From Streptococcus infantis (GTDB taxonomy: Bacteria; Bacillota; Bacilli; Lactobacillales; Streptococcaceae): DNA of 64,000 nucleotides. Both the position numbers and the translations under genes were made by a program. Below the pieces are notes generated by a model. That model saw only the letters and a list, made by a program, of their open reading frames with translations, did not search any database and was not told where the DNA came from. Location: positions 496,001-560,000 of the forward strand of contig NZ_JAHZPZ010000001.1 of NCBI RefSeq assembly GCF_019929665.1. Direction: 5' to 3'. Shown in pieces: positions 15,932 to 25,972 of the stretch. Within the stretch, counting starts at the first letter, position 1. Each line of letters begins with the position of its first letter.

Positions 15932-16831
15932 TTAAGATAAATTATTATTTGATAACTGTGTAATAAGTGTGTCGAAATCATCCGGCAGTGGGCATTCTAG
16001 CTCTAACTGCTCTTCTAAGAAAGGATGATAGAACGATAAGTAATGGCAATGTAGAGCCTGGCGCTCGATGCCATGTTCTAAGCTTCCCCCATAAAGATCA
16101 TCTCCAAGTAATGGAAATCCAATATGCGAGAAATGAACCCGAATCTGGTGAGTTCTCCCAGTGTGGAGACGAATATCAACTAAGTGAATATTCCCATAAG
16201 ATGCCACGATTTGATAGGATGTATGGGCATATTTTCCACCCTTTGCTACTCGTCGAGTGATGATAGAATCTTCATCTCGGGCTATCGGAGCGATGATTTC
16301 TCCCTGAGGTTCCAGATGACCATCTCCCTTGACTAAGGCATAATAACGCTTTTCAATAGCCTTTTTTTGCAATTGTTTGTCTAATCTGGCATGCGCATAG
16401 CCGTGTTTAGCAAAAAGCATCAATCCAGAGGTATCTCTATCAAGCCGAGTCACAATGTGAACCTGCTGATTCTCATAGTTTTGTTTTACATAGTAACCTT
16501 TGATAAAGTTGGCAATGGTATTGGAATGATTGACACTAGGGATGGATGCAACACCAAAGGGTTTGTTGATAATCAAGAAATGATCATCTTCAAATAGAAT
16601 ATCTAGAGGATAATCAATTGCTTCAAGTGTCTCGAATCCTTCCTCTGGCGGAATATCAATGACGACTTCATCTCCGATATCTAAGAGATAGGTTGCATTC
16701 TGCGGATGCCCATTTACTCGAATATCACCACCTCGAAACTTAATCTTGGCAAGTAACCCTTTTGAAACTTCATGTTTTTTCAAAAAGGTTTTGACCTTGA
16801 CATGTTCGTCGGCAATAAACTGAAACCTCAT
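15932..16831 (-). CDS. RluD-family pseudouridine synthase
   Basis: Isomerises uridines in ribosomal RNA. 299 residues. An S4-like RNA-binding region at residues 13-70 ([16 protein letters not shown]) is followed by the catalytic domain with the RLDRDTSG motif and its catalytic Asp ([15 protein letters not shown] near 127-141), and a C-terminal [10 protein letters not shown] near 227. The start codon overlaps the nadK stop (ATGA type), indicating coupling. Which rRNA position it modifies cannot be told from sequence alone. Confidence 0.93.
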   Translation of the reverse strand: MRFQFIADEHVKVKTFLKKHEVSKGLLAKIKFRGGDIRVNGHPQNATYLLDIGDEVVIDIPPEEGFETLEAIDYPLDILFEDDHFLIINKPFGVASIPSVNHSNTIANFIKGYYVKQNYENQQVHIVTRLDRDTSGLMLFAKHGYAHARLDKQLQKKAIEKRYYALVKGDGHLEPQGEIIAPIARDEDSIITRRVAKGGKYAHTSYQIVASYGNIHLVDIRLHTGRTHQIRVHFSHIGFPLLGDDLYGGSLEHGIERQALHCHYLSFYHPFLEEQLELECPLPDDFDTLITQLSNNNLS

Positions 16832-17646
16832 TCGTCCACCTCACCAATAAAGGCATCTTTAACACGATTCCAAAAACTGGTGTGGCTTGGCGTGGCTACA
16901 AAATGAATCTTGTGGTGATCAATCTGATACTCTATTTTCTCAATATTTCGGAAAGAATAAATACTATTATCAATTGAGATTGTGTGATAGTCATTTCGTG
17001 TTGGTATCAATTCAATCTTGTCTTTTTTAGGAACAATAATTGATGAACCTAGTGTGCGGTAGATTCTGTTGTTCAAACTAGCAATTTCAGCCAATTGTAG
17101 GGCCTCTATAGTCGGGTGAAGTACTGCTCCACCAAGTGATTTATTATAAGCAGTACTTCCAGTCGGCGTTGAAACTGTTAGGCCGTCACCACGAAAGCGT
17201 TCGAAGGGAACATGGTTAATAATGACATCAGCAACCATAGTTCGATCCGCTCGACGAATGCTAGCTTCATTTAGTGCTCGGAAAGACTTGATTTCACCAT
17301 TTTCGAGAAATATTTTGACACTTAAGAGTGGATAAGAAACCTGAGCTCCATTATCCAATTGTAAATTTGTAACCAATTGGTCCAACTCAAAATCACGATA
17401 ATCCGTATAAAAACCTAAATGTCCCGTATGAACCCCAACAAAACGAACCTTATCCAGTTGGTTTTCATACTTATGAAAAGCAGACAACAACATCCCATCT
17501 CCACCAATAGAGACGACGATATCTGGATTTTTATCATTCAGGATAAAATTATTCTTTTTTAATCGTTCTTTTAACTCAAATAGAACTTTCTGACTCTGAG
17601 GCTTACGGTTGGCAATTAGGTCAATTCGTTTACCTGTATTCTTCAT
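16828..17646 (-). CDS. nadK: NAD kinase
   Basis: ATP-dependent phosphorylation of NAD to NADP. 272 residues from the ATG at 17646. An upstream in-frame ATG four codons away is less likely by comparison with streptococcal NadK ([11 protein letters not shown]). The GGDG motif is in [13 protein letters not shown] near residue 49 and the NAD-binding [14 protein letters not shown] near 157. It overlaps the relQ end by 17 bases; relQ and nadK are commonly linked in Firmicutes. Confidence 0.95.
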   Translation of the reverse strand: MKNTGKRIDLIANRKPQSQKVLFELKERLKKNNFILNDKNPDIVVSIGGDGMLLSAFHKYENQLDKVRFVGVHTGHLGFYTDYRDFELDQLVTNLQLDNGAQVSYPLLSVKIFLENGEIKSFRALNEASIRRADRTMVADVIINHVPFERFRGDGLTVSTPTGSTAYNKSLGGAVLHPTIEALQLAEIASLNNRIYRTLGSSIIVPKKDKIELIPTRNDYHTISIDNSIYSFRNIEKIEYQIDHHKIHFVATPSHTSFWNRVKDAFIGEVDE

Positions 17647-18301
17647 CGGTATCGTCACTGTTTCCTACCCCGTCATTTAACTTTCTATGCAAAGGATCAA
17701 AGAGCGCTTGTGCTTCCTGGATATCAGCACGTATTTTACTCATTTCTTCGTCTAACTGATGTGAAATTCTGGCTGTAATTTCAAGTCGTTCCTTGATTTC
17801 CTCTGGGAAATCTCCTTGATATTTATAGTTGAGTGAATGCTCGATTGTAGCCCAAAAGTTCATAGCCAAGGTACGAATTTGAATCTCAACTAGAATGGTT
17901 TTTGCACCGTAAATCGTATCAACCATATACTCAATAATCACATGATAAGAACGATAACCCGAAGCCTTTCGATGAGTAATGTAATCACGTTCTTGAACAA
18001 CTCTCATATCCTGTCTTTTACGAAGGATAGAAACAACCTCGTTTACGTCGTCTACGAATTGAACCATGACACGTAAACCTGCAATATCTTGCAAATCCTG
18101 TTCAAGTGTGTCATAGCCAATACCCCGGCGTGCCATTTTTTCTTTGATACTTTCAATCGGTTTAACCCGACCCGTGACAAACTCGATTGGAGAATGTCGG
18201 TTTTGTTTTCTGTATTGTTTTCGGATTCCTCGGAGTTTTATTTTTAATTCTCCGACAGCTTGAATGTAAGGATCTAAAAATTCTTCCCATTCTGTAATCA
18301 T
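17630..18301 (-). CDS. relQ: Small alarmone synthetase RelQ
   Basis: Makes (p)ppGpp from ATP and GDP/GTP during cell-wall or other stress; lacks the hydrolase and regulatory domains of Rel. 223 residues. The RelA/SpoT synthetase domain includes [17 protein letters not shown] near residue 45, [15 protein letters not shown] near 70, [10 protein letters not shown] and [17 protein letters not shown] near 150. First gene of the leftward relQ-nadK-rluD-type-pta run; divergent from the CYTH gene. Confidence 0.94.
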   Translation of the reverse strand: MITEWEEFLDPYIQAVGELKIKLRGIRKQYRKQNRHSPIEFVTGRVKPIESIKEKMARRGIGYDTLEQDLQDIAGLRVMVQFVDDVNEVVSILRKRQDMRVVQERDYITHRKASGYRSYHVIIEYMVDTIYGAKTILVEIQIRTLAMNFWATIEHSLNYKYQGDFPEEIKERLEITARISHQLDEEMSKIRADIQEAQALFDPLHRKLNDGVGNSDDTDEEYR

Positions 18302-18434
18302 ATAGCTCTTACGTCCAATTCTCTATGCAGTTTAATTTATCTAGTTTTTGATTTTCTCATGAAAATCATATACAATAAATACAATGCTTATTATACCATA
18401 AATCGCTTTCAAATATAAAGAAAAGGTTGTAAAA

Positions 18435-19004
18435 ATGAAACATTTAGAAATAGAAATGAAAACACTTCTCAGTGAAGAAGAATATGATCGATTGCTAGCT
18501 CAATTTTCAGAAGTCACTCCTGTTACACAAAAAAATTACTACCTAGATACGCCTGATTTTTACCTTCGACATCATAAAATTGCTATGCGCATTCGTACTT
18601 TCGATACAAGCGCTGAATTGACTATTAAGATTCCTCAAGAAATCGGAAATATGGAATACAACCAAGACCTCACTCTTGAGGAAGCTAAAAATTGTCTTGA
18701 TAATTGTAAACTCCCCCAGGGGATGATTGTGGAAGAACTAAAAAGTCGAGGACTTTCAACAAGTGGTTGGGTGGTTTTAGGTTGTTTAACAACCGTTCGT
18801 TTCGAAAAAGAAACAGCAATTGGACTCATGGCGCTTGACCAAAGCAGCTACTTCGATATTGTAGATTATGAACTAGAGCTAGAAGTTGAAAACGGTGACC
18901 AAGGAAGTCTTGATTTTCAGGAGTTTTTACAGGTAAATGTGATCCAATACAAGAAAGCATCTTCAAAATTAGTACGATTTATAGAAAATATGAAAAATAA
19001 CTGA
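18435..19004 (+). CDS. CYTH domain protein (YjbK-like)
   Basis: 189 residues. The N-terminal EIEMK signature of the CYTH triphosphate-tunnel family (KHLEIEMKTLL) is clear, with alternating charged residues typical of the tunnel (QKNYYLDTPDF, AMRIRTFDTSAELTIKIP, DYELELEV). In Firmicutes these are probable inorganic triphosphatases and often sit beside relQ, as here. Function beyond triphosphate hydrolysis is not known. Confidence 0.88.
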   Translation: MKHLEIEMKTLLSEEEYDRLLAQFSEVTPVTQKNYYLDTPDFYLRHHKIAMRIRTFDTSAELTIKIPQEIGNMEYNQDLTLEEAKNCLDNCKLPQGMIVEELKSRGLSTSGWVVLGCLTTVRFEKETAIGLMALDQSSYFDIVDYELELEVENGDQGSLDFQEFLQVNVIQYKKASSKLVRFIENMKNN

Positions 19005-19055
19005 AATAATCTTCTTTTTTTGATAAAATAGAAGAGATAAAAAATAATAGAATCT

Positions 19056-19093
19056 GTGAAAGAAAACACTTTCCTTTAAAAATGTTTTTTCAC
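19056..19093 (+). promoter_or_regulatory. Hairpin in the prs leader
   Basis: GTGAAAGAAAACA can pair with TGTTTTTTCAC in the gap before prs. A putative -10 box (GATAAAATAG region, about 19021-19031) lies upstream. It may be a simple leader stem. Confidence 0.3.
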
Positions 19094-19126
19094 CGATTTA
19101 CTTAGTTTATAGAGGACGGTTTATCA

Positions 19127-20077
19127 ATGTCAGATACAAAAAATATGAAGCTTTTTTCACTTTCATCCAATCATGAAATAGCTCAAAAAATTGCAGATGC
19201 TGCAGGTGTTCCACTTGGAAAGTTGTCATCACGTCAATTCTCCGATGGCGAAATCCAGGTTAATATCGAAGAAAGTGTACGTGGATATGATGTTTACATC
19301 ATTCAGTCTACTTCTTATCCAGTTAGCAATCATTTAATGGAACTTTTAATCACAGTCGATGCTTGTGTCCGCGCCAGTGCAAATACAATTAATGTTGTCA
19401 TGCCCTATTTTGGTTATGCACGTCAAGACCGTATTGCTTCTTCTCGAGAACCTCTTACAGCTAAACTTGTTGCAAATATGTTAGTAAAAGCTGGGGTTAG
19501 CCGTGTATTGACACTGGACCTTCATGCTGTTCAAGTACAAGGTTTCTTTGATATTCCTGTAGATAACCTCTATACAATTCCGCTATTTGCAAAACACTAC
19601 ATTGATAAAGGTTTAACTGGTCCAGATGTGGTTGTTGTCAGCCCTAAAAACTCAGGTGTAAAACGTGCTCGTAGCCTTGCTGAATACCTTGATGCTCCGA
19701 TTGCTATCATTGACTATGCTCAAGATGATTCTGAACGTAGCCAAGGTTACATTATCGGAGAGGTTGAAGGTAAGAAAGCAATCTTAATCGATGACATTCT
19801 TAATACAGGCCGTACTTTCTCTGAAGCTGCTAAAATTTTGGAACGCGATGGTGCTACTGAAATCTACGCAGTATCCAGCCATGGTTTGTTCGTCAACGGT
19901 GCTGCAGAGTTGTTGGATGCAGCTAATATCAAGGAAGTCTTGGTTACAGATTCTGTATTGACAGAAAGTAAAAAACCTAAGAATGTACAATATATTACCG
20001 CAAGCGAACTAATTGGTGATGCCATGGTTCGTATTCATGAAAGAAAACCAGTTAGTCCACTATTTAAATTTAAATAG
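19127..20077 (+). CDS. prs: Ribose-phosphate pyrophosphokinase
   Basis: Makes PRPP from ribose-5-phosphate and ATP for purine, pyrimidine, NAD, His and Trp synthesis. 316 residues. Key motifs: SDGEIQVNI near residue 36, [10 protein letters not shown] near 98 (ATP loop), [15 protein letters not shown], and the PRPP-binding [12 protein letters not shown] near 222. It starts a rightward group with the cysteine desulfurase. Confidence 0.97.
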   Translation: MSDTKNMKLFSLSSNHEIAQKIADAAGVPLGKLSSRQFSDGEIQVNIEESVRGYDVYIIQSTSYPVSNHLMELLITVDACVRASANTINVVMPYFGYARQDRIASSREPLTAKLVANMLVKAGVSRVLTLDLHAVQVQGFFDIPVDNLYTIPLFAKHYIDKGLTGPDVVVVSPKNSGVKRARSLAEYLDAPIAIIDYAQDDSERSQGYIIGEVEGKKAILIDDILNTGRTFSEAAKILERDGATEIYAVSSHGLFVNGAAELLDAANIKEVLVTDSVLTESKKPKNVQYITASELIGDAMVRIHERKPVSPLFKFK

Positions 20078-20092
20078 AAATTAGGTGAGTTT

Positions 20093-21211
20093 TTGATTTA
20101 TTTAGATAATGCTGCTACGACACCCATGTCATCTGCAGCTATCTCAGCAATGACTCAAGTCATGCAGGAGACTTATGGCAATCCTTCTAGTATTCATGGT
20201 CATGGGCGTCAAGCAGGAAAATTATTACGTGAAGCCCGTCAAGAGTTAGCATGTTTACTAGGTACAAAGCCCCAACACATTTTCTTCACATCTGGTGGTA
20301 CAGAAAGTAATAATACAGCTATTATCGGCTACTGTCTTCGTCATCAAAATCGCGGAAAACACATTATTACTACTGCTATTGAGCATCACGCTGTGCTTGA
20401 ACCAATTGAATATCTGGTGGAAAATTTTGGGTTTGAAGTGACTATTTTAAAACCCGACGACAATCAAGAAATCACTGCAGATCAAGTCAAAAATGCACTG
20501 CGTGAAGATACTATTCTCGTTTCAACTATGTATGTTAACAATGAAACAGGTACTCTTTTACCAATCGCTGAAATTGGTCAGATTTTAAAAGTCCATTCAG
20601 CAGCTTATCATGTAGATGCTGTTCAAGCTGTCGGGAAGCTAAAGATTCTTCCTGAAGAACTAGGAATAGATTTCCTCAGTGCTTCTGCTCATAAATTTCA
20701 CGGTCCAAAGGGTATCGGTTTCCTATACGTTGCTTCTTCAGATTTTGATCCTTACCTACATGGTGGAGATCAAGAACAGAAAAAAAGAGCAGGGACAGAA
20801 AACCTTCCCGCAATTATAGGTATGGTTGCAGCTCTTAAGGACGATATAGATCATCTAGAGGCTAACTTTAATAAAGTTCAAAAACTACAGAAAGTTTTTC
20901 TAACTGAAATGGCTGGATCAACCTATTATCTGAATCAAGGTAAAGAGCAACTCCCTTATGTCCTAAATATCGGATTTCCGGGACAACGCAACGATCTACT
21001 ACTACTTCGTTTAGACCTTGAAGGTATTTCTATTTCAACAGGTTCTGCTTGTACAGCTGGTGTTGTTCAGGTCAGTCATGTTCTTCAAGCCTTCTACGGA
21101 GAAGAATCTCCTCGCTTACACGAGTCTGTACGCGTCAGCATTTCACCTCAAAATACGGAACAAGAAATGATAACTCTTGCTAAAACTCTTAAAAATATCA
21201 TCGGAGGATAA
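20093..21211 (+). CDS. Cysteine desulfurase (NifS/IscS-like)
   Basis: PLP enzyme that removes sulfur from cysteine for iron-sulfur or thio-modification. 372 residues. The PLP lysine is in SASAHKFHGPKG near residue 205; the catalytic Cys is in STGSACTAGVVQ near 328; N-terminal IYLDNAATTPMS is typical. The start codon is TTG (20093), after TAGGTGAG, 15 bases past prs. The short spacer at the active-site Cys suggests the NifS/IscS rather than SufS class. It is followed closely by a DUF1831 protein, a common partner. Confidence 0.93.
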   Translation: MIYLDNAATTPMSSAAISAMTQVMQETYGNPSSIHGHGRQAGKLLREARQELACLLGTKPQHIFFTSGGTESNNTAIIGYCLRHQNRGKHIITTAIEHHAVLEPIEYLVENFGFEVTILKPDDNQEITADQVKNALREDTILVSTMYVNNETGTLLPIAEIGQILKVHSAAYHVDAVQAVGKLKILPEELGIDFLSASAHKFHGPKGIGFLYVASSDFDPYLHGGDQEQKKRAGTENLPAIIGMVAALKDDIDHLEANFNKVQKLQKVFLTEMAGSTYYLNQGKEQLPYVLNIGFPGQRNDLLLLRLDLEGISISTGSACTAGVVQVSHVLQAFYGEESPRLHESVRVSISPQNTEQEMITLAKTLKNIIGG

Positions 21212-21216
21212 ACTTA

Positions 21217-21564
21217 ATGGCATTTGAACAAACGATTAAACTTAAAAATTGTCGTTACGAATACACACTTAGTCCAACTGTTAAAAAATTCACGCTTAAA
21301 GATAATACTTTTTTTGAAACTAAAGTTGGTAACTATGAATTAACGCGTCTACTTGAAAAAGTTCCAAATAGCGGAGAAGGATTCCAACTTAAGATTATCA
21401 TCAACAAAGACTTAACTGGTGTAAAAATCAATATCACTGATAAATTTGGTCTACGTTTAGTTGATATCTTCAAATCAGAAGAAACTCATATCCACCAAGA
21501 GAAATTCTACTTTTTGATGGATAGCCTGGTCGAACGTGGCATATTTACAAAAAGCAAAAGATAG
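21217..21564 (+). CDS. DUF1831 family protein
   Basis: 115 residues, no signal or membrane segment. The pattern (FEQTIKLKNCRYEYTLSP, FKSEETHIHQEKFYFLMDSL) fits DUF1831, a Lactobacillales family of unknown role nearly always next to a cysteine desulfurase, so a link to sulfur transfer is inferred. Start 5 bases after the desulfurase stop with GGAGG overlapping its end. Confidence 0.82.
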   Translation: MAFEQTIKLKNCRYEYTLSPTVKKFTLKDNTFFETKVGNYELTRLLEKVPNSGEGFQLKIIINKDLTGVKINITDKFGLRLVDIFKSEETHIHQEKFYFLMDSLVERGIFTKSKR

Positions 21565-21573
21565 AAGCTTGTT

Positions 21574-21783
21574 ATGTTTCGATTAACTTATAAAGATGCC
21601 TATCAAGTAGAGCGTATTCAAGAATACGAAGACTATGAAGCTCTTATGCTTTCTCTATCAGGCTGTGTGACGCTTCCTGATACGACTGTTGTCACATCAC
21701 TGACCCACAATGGGGTTAAAATCTATCAAGGTCTTCTTGGAAATCTTTATCGTTTTTTAACAACCTATCACGAAAATACATAA
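21574..21783 (+). CDS. DUF4649 family small protein
   Basis: 69 residues, matching the streptococcal DUF4649 pattern (MFRLTYKDAYQVERIQEY, VTSLTHNGVKIYQGLLG). Nine bases after the DUF1831 gene, ahead of a terminator; co-transcribed with the desulfurase. Role unknown. Confidence 0.78.
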   Translation: MFRLTYKDAYQVERIQEYEDYEALMLSLSGCVTLPDTTVVTSLTHNGVKIYQGLLGNLYRFLTTYHENT

Positions 21784-21809
21784 ACTAAGATTTTTTCTTA
21801 GTTTTTTTT
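21783..21809 (+). terminator. Terminator of the prs/desulfurase group
   Basis: AACTAAGA - TTTTT - TCTTAGTT followed by a long T-run. Confidence 0.9.
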
Positions 21810-21870
21810 CGTTATTGTTGCAATTTTCACAAGCTTTCTATAAAATAATAGATAGAAAGGTTGTGATTTT

Positions 21871-22512
21871 GTGAAAGAAAAACAGTCTGCTATTCCAAAA
21901 GCAACAGCAAAGAGACTTTCTCTCTATTACCGTATTTTTAAAAGATTTAATGCCGAGAAAATTGAAAGAGCTAATTCCAAACAAATTGCAGAAGCGATTG
22001 GAATTGATTCTGCCACTGTTCGTCGTGACTTCTCTTACTTTGGCGAACTTGGACGTCGTGGATTTGGCTATGATGTCAAAAAGCTCATGAACTTTTTCGC
22101 TGATCTTTTAAATGATAATTCTATTACCAATGTTATGCTTGTAGGTATTGGAAATATGGGGCATGCCCTTCTCCACTATCGTTTTCATGAGCGCAATAAG
22201 ATGAAAATCATTATGGCATTTGATCTAGATGATCATCCAGAGGTCGGCACTCGAACTCCTGATGGTGTTCCAATCTATGGAATCTCTCAAATAAAGGATA
22301 AAATTAAGGATAGTGATGTTAAAACTGCTATTCTTACGGTTCCTAGTGTTAAATCTCAAGAAGTTGCGGAACTTTTGGTTGATGCTGGTATCAAAGGTAT
22401 CCTCAGTTTTTCTCCTGTTCACCTACATCTTCCTAAAGACGTAGTTGTTCAGTATGTCGATCTTACTAGCGAACTTCAAACCCTCCTCTATTTCATGCGA
22501 AAAGAGGATTAG
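21871..22512 (+). CDS. rex: Redox-sensing transcriptional repressor Rex
   Basis: Senses the NADH/NAD ratio and represses fermentation and redox genes. 213 residues, start codon GTG (21871) after AAAGGTTGTGATTTT. N-terminal winged helix ([20 protein letters not shown] near residue 32) is followed by a Rossmann domain with [11 protein letters not shown] near 89, and a C-terminal swapped helix. Upstream DNA contains TTTTCACAA (about 21825-21833), like half of a Rex operator, so self-control is possible. Confidence 0.95.
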   Translation: MKEKQSAIPKATAKRLSLYYRIFKRFNAEKIERANSKQIAEAIGIDSATVRRDFSYFGELGRRGFGYDVKKLMNFFADLLNDNSITNVMLVGIGNMGHALLHYRFHERNKMKIIMAFDLDDHPEVGTRTPDGVPIYGISQIKDKIKDSDVKTAILTVPSVKSQEVAELLVDAGIKGILSFSPVHLHLPKDVVVQYVDLTSELQTLLYFMRKED

Positions 22513-22527
22513 AAAGCGAATTGATTT

Positions 22528-23217
22528 ATGAAAAAACCAGTTATTGGGATTACAGGAAATGAAACCCCACATCCAGATGATGATCTTATGATGAGTTATG
22601 CTGCAAAAGGTTTTGTTGAAGGTGTTAAAGAAGCTGGAGGTATCCCCATTATCCTACCGATTGGCGATGAAGAAATGGCCAGTTACTACATTAGTTTAAT
22701 TGATAAGCTTATTCTAACTGGTGGGCAAAATGTTGACCCTAAATACTATGGTGAGCCAAAAGCTATTGATAGCGACGATTACCACCTTCAACGTGATATT
22801 TTTGAACTAGCACTTATCAAAGAAGCCATTAAACAAAATAAACCAATTTTTTCTGTTTGTCGTGGTACTCAGCTCTTTAACGTTGCCATGGGTGGAACAC
22901 TTTATCAAGATATCGAAGATCATTGGCAAGATACTTCCGCTGAATACACCACTCAGCGACTTATCACCGAACCAGATACTATTCTAAGAGAAATCTATGG
23001 AGAAATCTCTCATATCAATTCTTTCCACCATCAGAGCATCAAAGATTTAGCTCCTAATCTTAAGGTTGTAGCACATGATCCTAAAGATGGTATTATCGAA
23101 GCTGTTACAACTACGGATGGCTTCCCTTATCTTGGGGTTCAATGGCATCCTGAATTTCTCTTTGAAAATCGCCCCAAAGATAAAACACTTTTCGACTATG
23201 TCGTCAATGAATTATAA
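22528..23217 (+). CDS. Class I glutamine amidotransferase, PuuD-like
   Basis: 229 residues of the gamma-glutamyl-GABA hydrolase / class I GATase family. The nucleophile Cys is in FSVCRGTQLFNVAMGG near residue 111; the catalytic His-Glu is in VQWHPEFLFE near 213. These free-standing enzymes hydrolyse gamma-glutamyl amides; the real substrate in streptococci is not established. 15 bases after rex. Confidence 0.88.
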   Translation: MKKPVIGITGNETPHPDDDLMMSYAAKGFVEGVKEAGGIPIILPIGDEEMASYYISLIDKLILTGGQNVDPKYYGEPKAIDSDDYHLQRDIFELALIKEAIKQNKPIFSVCRGTQLFNVAMGGTLYQDIEDHWQDTSAEYTTQRLITEPDTILREIYGEISHINSFHHQSIKDLAPNLKVVAHDPKDGIIEAVTTTDGFPYLGVQWHPEFLFENRPKDKTLFDYVVNEL

Positions 23218-23241
23218 TTTCGATAAATTAGCTAATTAATT

Positions 23242-23754
23242 ATGAATGAACTTACCCCACCTTCTACTCATGAGCTTTTGAGAGATTTAGATGTTAATGT
23301 TTTCTCATCTATTAAGAGCAAGGAAATTGACCATTTCTCAACCTATAAGGAAAAGAAAATAGAAGTTTATTTTCAACTTTCTAATCTATACAGACTTTTA
23401 ACGGCAGAAAGTTACCAATCATTTTCTAAGAATAAAGAGTATCTCGACAAACTCTCACTAAAAGACAAAAAAAAAGAACTAAAAGAAATGTCTAAAAAGG
23501 CAAAACCATTTTGTAAAAAGGCAGATGCTAAATTTAAAGGCAGATTTCGTTCTTCGCTTGTTTTTTACAGAGATATCTTGATCCACTCAAAAAAGTATTA
23601 TAAAATTGAAGACTTCAATGCTATTATTGACTTTATCGCGCAAGAAAAGTTGCTAGTCCCTACAATTGATCCTCTTCCTAAAATTGTTATGAACGAAGTT
23701 GAATCCTATGCTTTACAAGCGTTTGAGCAGGGTCCCCTAAACTTCAAAAAATAA
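23242..23754 (+). CDS. Hypothetical protein, lysine-rich
   Basis: 170 residues, rich in Lys and Glu, predicted mostly helical (LKDKKKELKEMSKKAKPFCK near residue 73), no signal or membrane segment. It follows the GATase by 24 bases and ends 2 bases short of the oppositely oriented radC, with no terminator between. Conserved position in mitis-group streptococci, role unknown. Confidence 0.75.
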   Translation: MNELTPPSTHELLRDLDVNVFSSIKSKEIDHFSTYKEKKIEVYFQLSNLYRLLTAESYQSFSKNKEYLDKLSLKDKKKELKEMSKKAKPFCKKADAKFKGRFRSSLVFYRDILIHSKKYYKIEDFNAIIDFIAQEKLLVPTIDPLPKIVMNEVESYALQAFEQGPLNFKK

Positions 23755-23756
23755 TC

Positions 23757-24437
23757 CTATATCAAGTCCGTCTTCTCACGGTAACTAAAATAATCAGAAT
23801 GAGAGACAATTAAATGGTCCAATAAGACCAATCCCATTATTTCACAGGCTTCTTTAACAAGCTTCGTAACATGGTCATCATTGGGGCTAGGAACTACTGC
23901 TCCTGATGGATGATTATGAACCAGAATCACAGATGTTGCCATATGCTTCAAAGCGTAGTGGAGAATTTCTCTCGGTTCAGCAATGCTTCTCGTGGCAGAC
24001 CCGATAAAAATAGTCTGCTGATGAATGATTTGATTTTGAGTATTTAGATAGATCGCCACTAGGTGCTCTTGTTTTTTATCTCCAAGCTCAGACTGCATCT
24101 TTTTAGCTAATTTACGACTGCTAAGAATACTCTCCATTTCCACTGTTTCCCTTTTATGGATACGGTAGCCTAATTCAATAACGGCTTGTAATTCGATAGC
24201 CTTAACACGTCCAATACCCGATAGAGTCTGCAATTCCTGTAGACTCATTTTTTTTAGGTCAGTTAAACATGTCAGCTGATTTAAGACCTTCTGTGCTATT
24301 TCAAAAACATTGGCCTGTTTTGTGCCTGTCCTTAGTAATATTGCCAGTAATTCTTGGTTGCTGAGCGCTTCTACTCCTTCTTTTACTAGTCTCTCTCTTG
24401 GTAAAAGCGAATCTTCTTGAAATGAAATACTATACAT
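23757..24437 (-). CDS. radC: RadC family protein (JAB/MPN domain)
   Basis: 226 residues from the ATG at 24437, which follows GAGGAGGATTTTT; an upstream GTG would include the ribosome site. An N-terminal helix-hairpin-helix ([14 protein letters not shown] near residue 68) and a C-terminal MPN+ metalloprotease-like domain with HNHPSG and the later Asp ([17 protein letters not shown]) are visible. The old DNA repair role is doubtful; the biochemical function is unclear. Its ribosome site lies in the 3' arm of a terminator-like hairpin. Confidence 0.93.
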   Translation of the reverse strand: MYSISFQEDSLLPRERLVKEGVEALSNQELLAILLRTGTKQANVFEIAQKVLNQLTCLTDLKKMSLQELQTLSGIGRVKAIELQAVIELGYRIHKRETVEMESILSSRKLAKKMQSELGDKKQEHLVAIYLNTQNQIIHQQTIFIGSATRSIAEPREILHYALKHMATSVILVHNHPSGAVVPSPNDDHVTKLVKEACEIMGLVLLDHLIVSHSDYFSYREKTDLI

Positions 24438-24443
24438 AAAAAT

Positions 24444-24471
24444 CCTCCTCACTTTATTATTCGTGAGAAGG
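24444..24471 (-). terminator. Terminator-like hairpin overlapping the radC ribosome site
   Basis: Minus strand CCTTCTCAC pairs with GTGAGGAGG (one G-T pair), followed by ATTTTT and the radC ATG. It is placed to end metY transcripts and at the same time hides the AGGAGG site of radC. Confidence 0.65.
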
Positions 24472-24500
24472 ATGCTTAATTCGATAAAAACTAGTTATTT

Positions 24501-25784
24501 TTAGATTTTTTCAAGTGCTAGTCGTAAATCTTCAATCAAATCATCGACATTTTCAAGACCGATTGAAAGTCGGATTTGATTTTTAGTTACTCCTGCTGCT
24601 TCTAGATCAGAGTCAGACAATTGAGCATGAGTTGTAGTTGCCGGATGAACGACTAATGATTTGGCATCTGCTACGTTTGCAAGGTTTGAAAAGATTTCTA
24701 AGCTATCAATCACCTTACGAGCTTCTGCTTCTCCACCTTTAACATGGAAGGTAAAGATTGAACCAACACCTTTTGGTAAATATTTCTCCGCCAAGGCATG
24801 GTAAGGGCTATCAGCTAATTTTGGATAATTAACTTTTTCAACTTTTGGATGGTTCACAAGGAAATCAACGATTTTCTCAGCGTTTTGCACATGACGTTCA
24901 ACACGGAGAGATAGTGTTTCAAGACCTTGTAGGAGCAAGAATGAGTTAAATGGTGAAAGGGCAGCTCCCATATCGCGAAGCAATTGCACGCGAGCAGCAA
25001 CGATAAAGGCTGCAGCACCTACATCTCGAGTATAGCTCAAATTATGGTAGCTTGGATCTTCATTTACGAATTGAGGGAATTTCCCTGAAGCAGCCCAGTC
25101 AAACTTACCGCTATCAACAATGACACCGCCAATAGTTGTACCGTGACCACCGATAAATTTAGTTGCCGAGTGAACTGAAATATCTACACCGTGTGAAAAG
25201 ACATTAATGAGATATGGTGTTGCAAAAGTATTATCAGAAACTAAAGGAATTTGGTGTTTGTGGGCAATTTCAGCAATTTTTTCGATATCAGGAATGTTGA
25301 TAACCGGATTACCCAAAGTTTCAATCAAGACAAGTTTTGTATTATCTTTAATCGCTGCCTCTACTTCTTCTAGATTATCAATATCAACAAAAGTTGTGGT
25401 GATTCCGTAACGAGGAAGAGTTTCTTTCAAAAGGTTAAAGGTCCCACCGTAGATAGTTGAAGCTGCAACAACATGGTCACCTGCGTGAGCAAGTCCAAGA
25501 ATAGTATAAGTAAGAGCTGCCATTCCTGAAGCTGTGGCAAGTGCACCTACTCCGCCTTCTAGCGCTGCAATACGCTCTTCAAAGGCTGAAGTTGTTGGAT
25601 TGGTAATACGAGTATAGATATTTCCAGCTTTTTGAAGGGCAAAAAGGTCTGCACCCTCCTGTGTATCTTCAAATACAAAAGATGTTGTTTGATAAATAGG
25701 GACAGCACGAGACTTGGTAGTAGCATCTACCACTTGCCCTGCATGCAATTGAAGAGTTTCAAATTTAAATTCACGAGTCATCAT
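24501..25784 (-). CDS. metY: O-acetylhomoserine sulfhydrylase (Cys/Met PLP enzyme)
   Basis: 427 residues, the longer length typical of O-acetylhomoserine aminocarboxypropyltransferases rather than cystathionine synthases (~380). Makes homocysteine from O-acetylhomoserine and sulfide. PLP lysine in VHSATKFIGGHGTTIGGV near residue 212; N-terminal TLQLHAGQVVDATT and TSFVFEDTQEGADLFALQ are family features. Start is the ATG pair after TTTGGAGGTCTG; the second ATG (25781) is equally possible. Substrate choice is by family only. Confidence 0.9.
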   Translation of the reverse strand: MMTREFKFETLQLHAGQVVDATTKSRAVPIYQTTSFVFEDTQEGADLFALQKAGNIYTRITNPTTSAFEERIAALEGGVGALATASGMAALTYTILGLAHAGDHVVAASTIYGGTFNLLKETLPRYGITTTFVDIDNLEEVEAAIKDNTKLVLIETLGNPVINIPDIEKIAEIAHKHQIPLVSDNTFATPYLINVFSHGVDISVHSATKFIGGHGTTIGGVIVDSGKFDWAASGKFPQFVNEDPSYHNLSYTRDVGAAAFIVAARVQLLRDMGAALSPFNSFLLLQGLETLSLRVERHVQNAEKIVDFLVNHPKVEKVNYPKLADSPYHALAEKYLPKGVGSIFTFHVKGGEAEARKVIDSLEIFSNLANVADAKSLVVHPATTTHAQLSDSDLEAAGVTKNQIRLSIGLENVDDLIEDLRLALEKI

Positions 25785-25923
25785 CAGACCTCCAAAGATT
25801 TCATTAAATTAATTGTATCATCTATGGCAGTCAGTTACAAATACAACTTTGTTATATATTAGCATAAGCAACAGCTATGGCATTTATTAGAATTGAAAAA
25901 CTTTTTTCAGATAGTTTAAAAAG

Positions 25924-25957
25924 TTTGTATTCGCTATTTCTATACTTTATAATGGAT
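25924..25957 (+). promoter_or_regulatory. Promoter of the VIT gene
   Basis: TATAAT (about 25947-25952) with a weak TTGTAT -35 box 17 bases upstream; 20 bases ahead of the ATG with its AAGGAGAAGACT site. Confidence 0.5.
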
Positions 25958-25972
25958 AAAAAGGAGAAGACT

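Noticed and set aside
25877..25972. Longer VIT protein from 25877
   Set aside because: The extension covers the predicted promoter and ribosome site; the core protein starts MSEITHEIDS.
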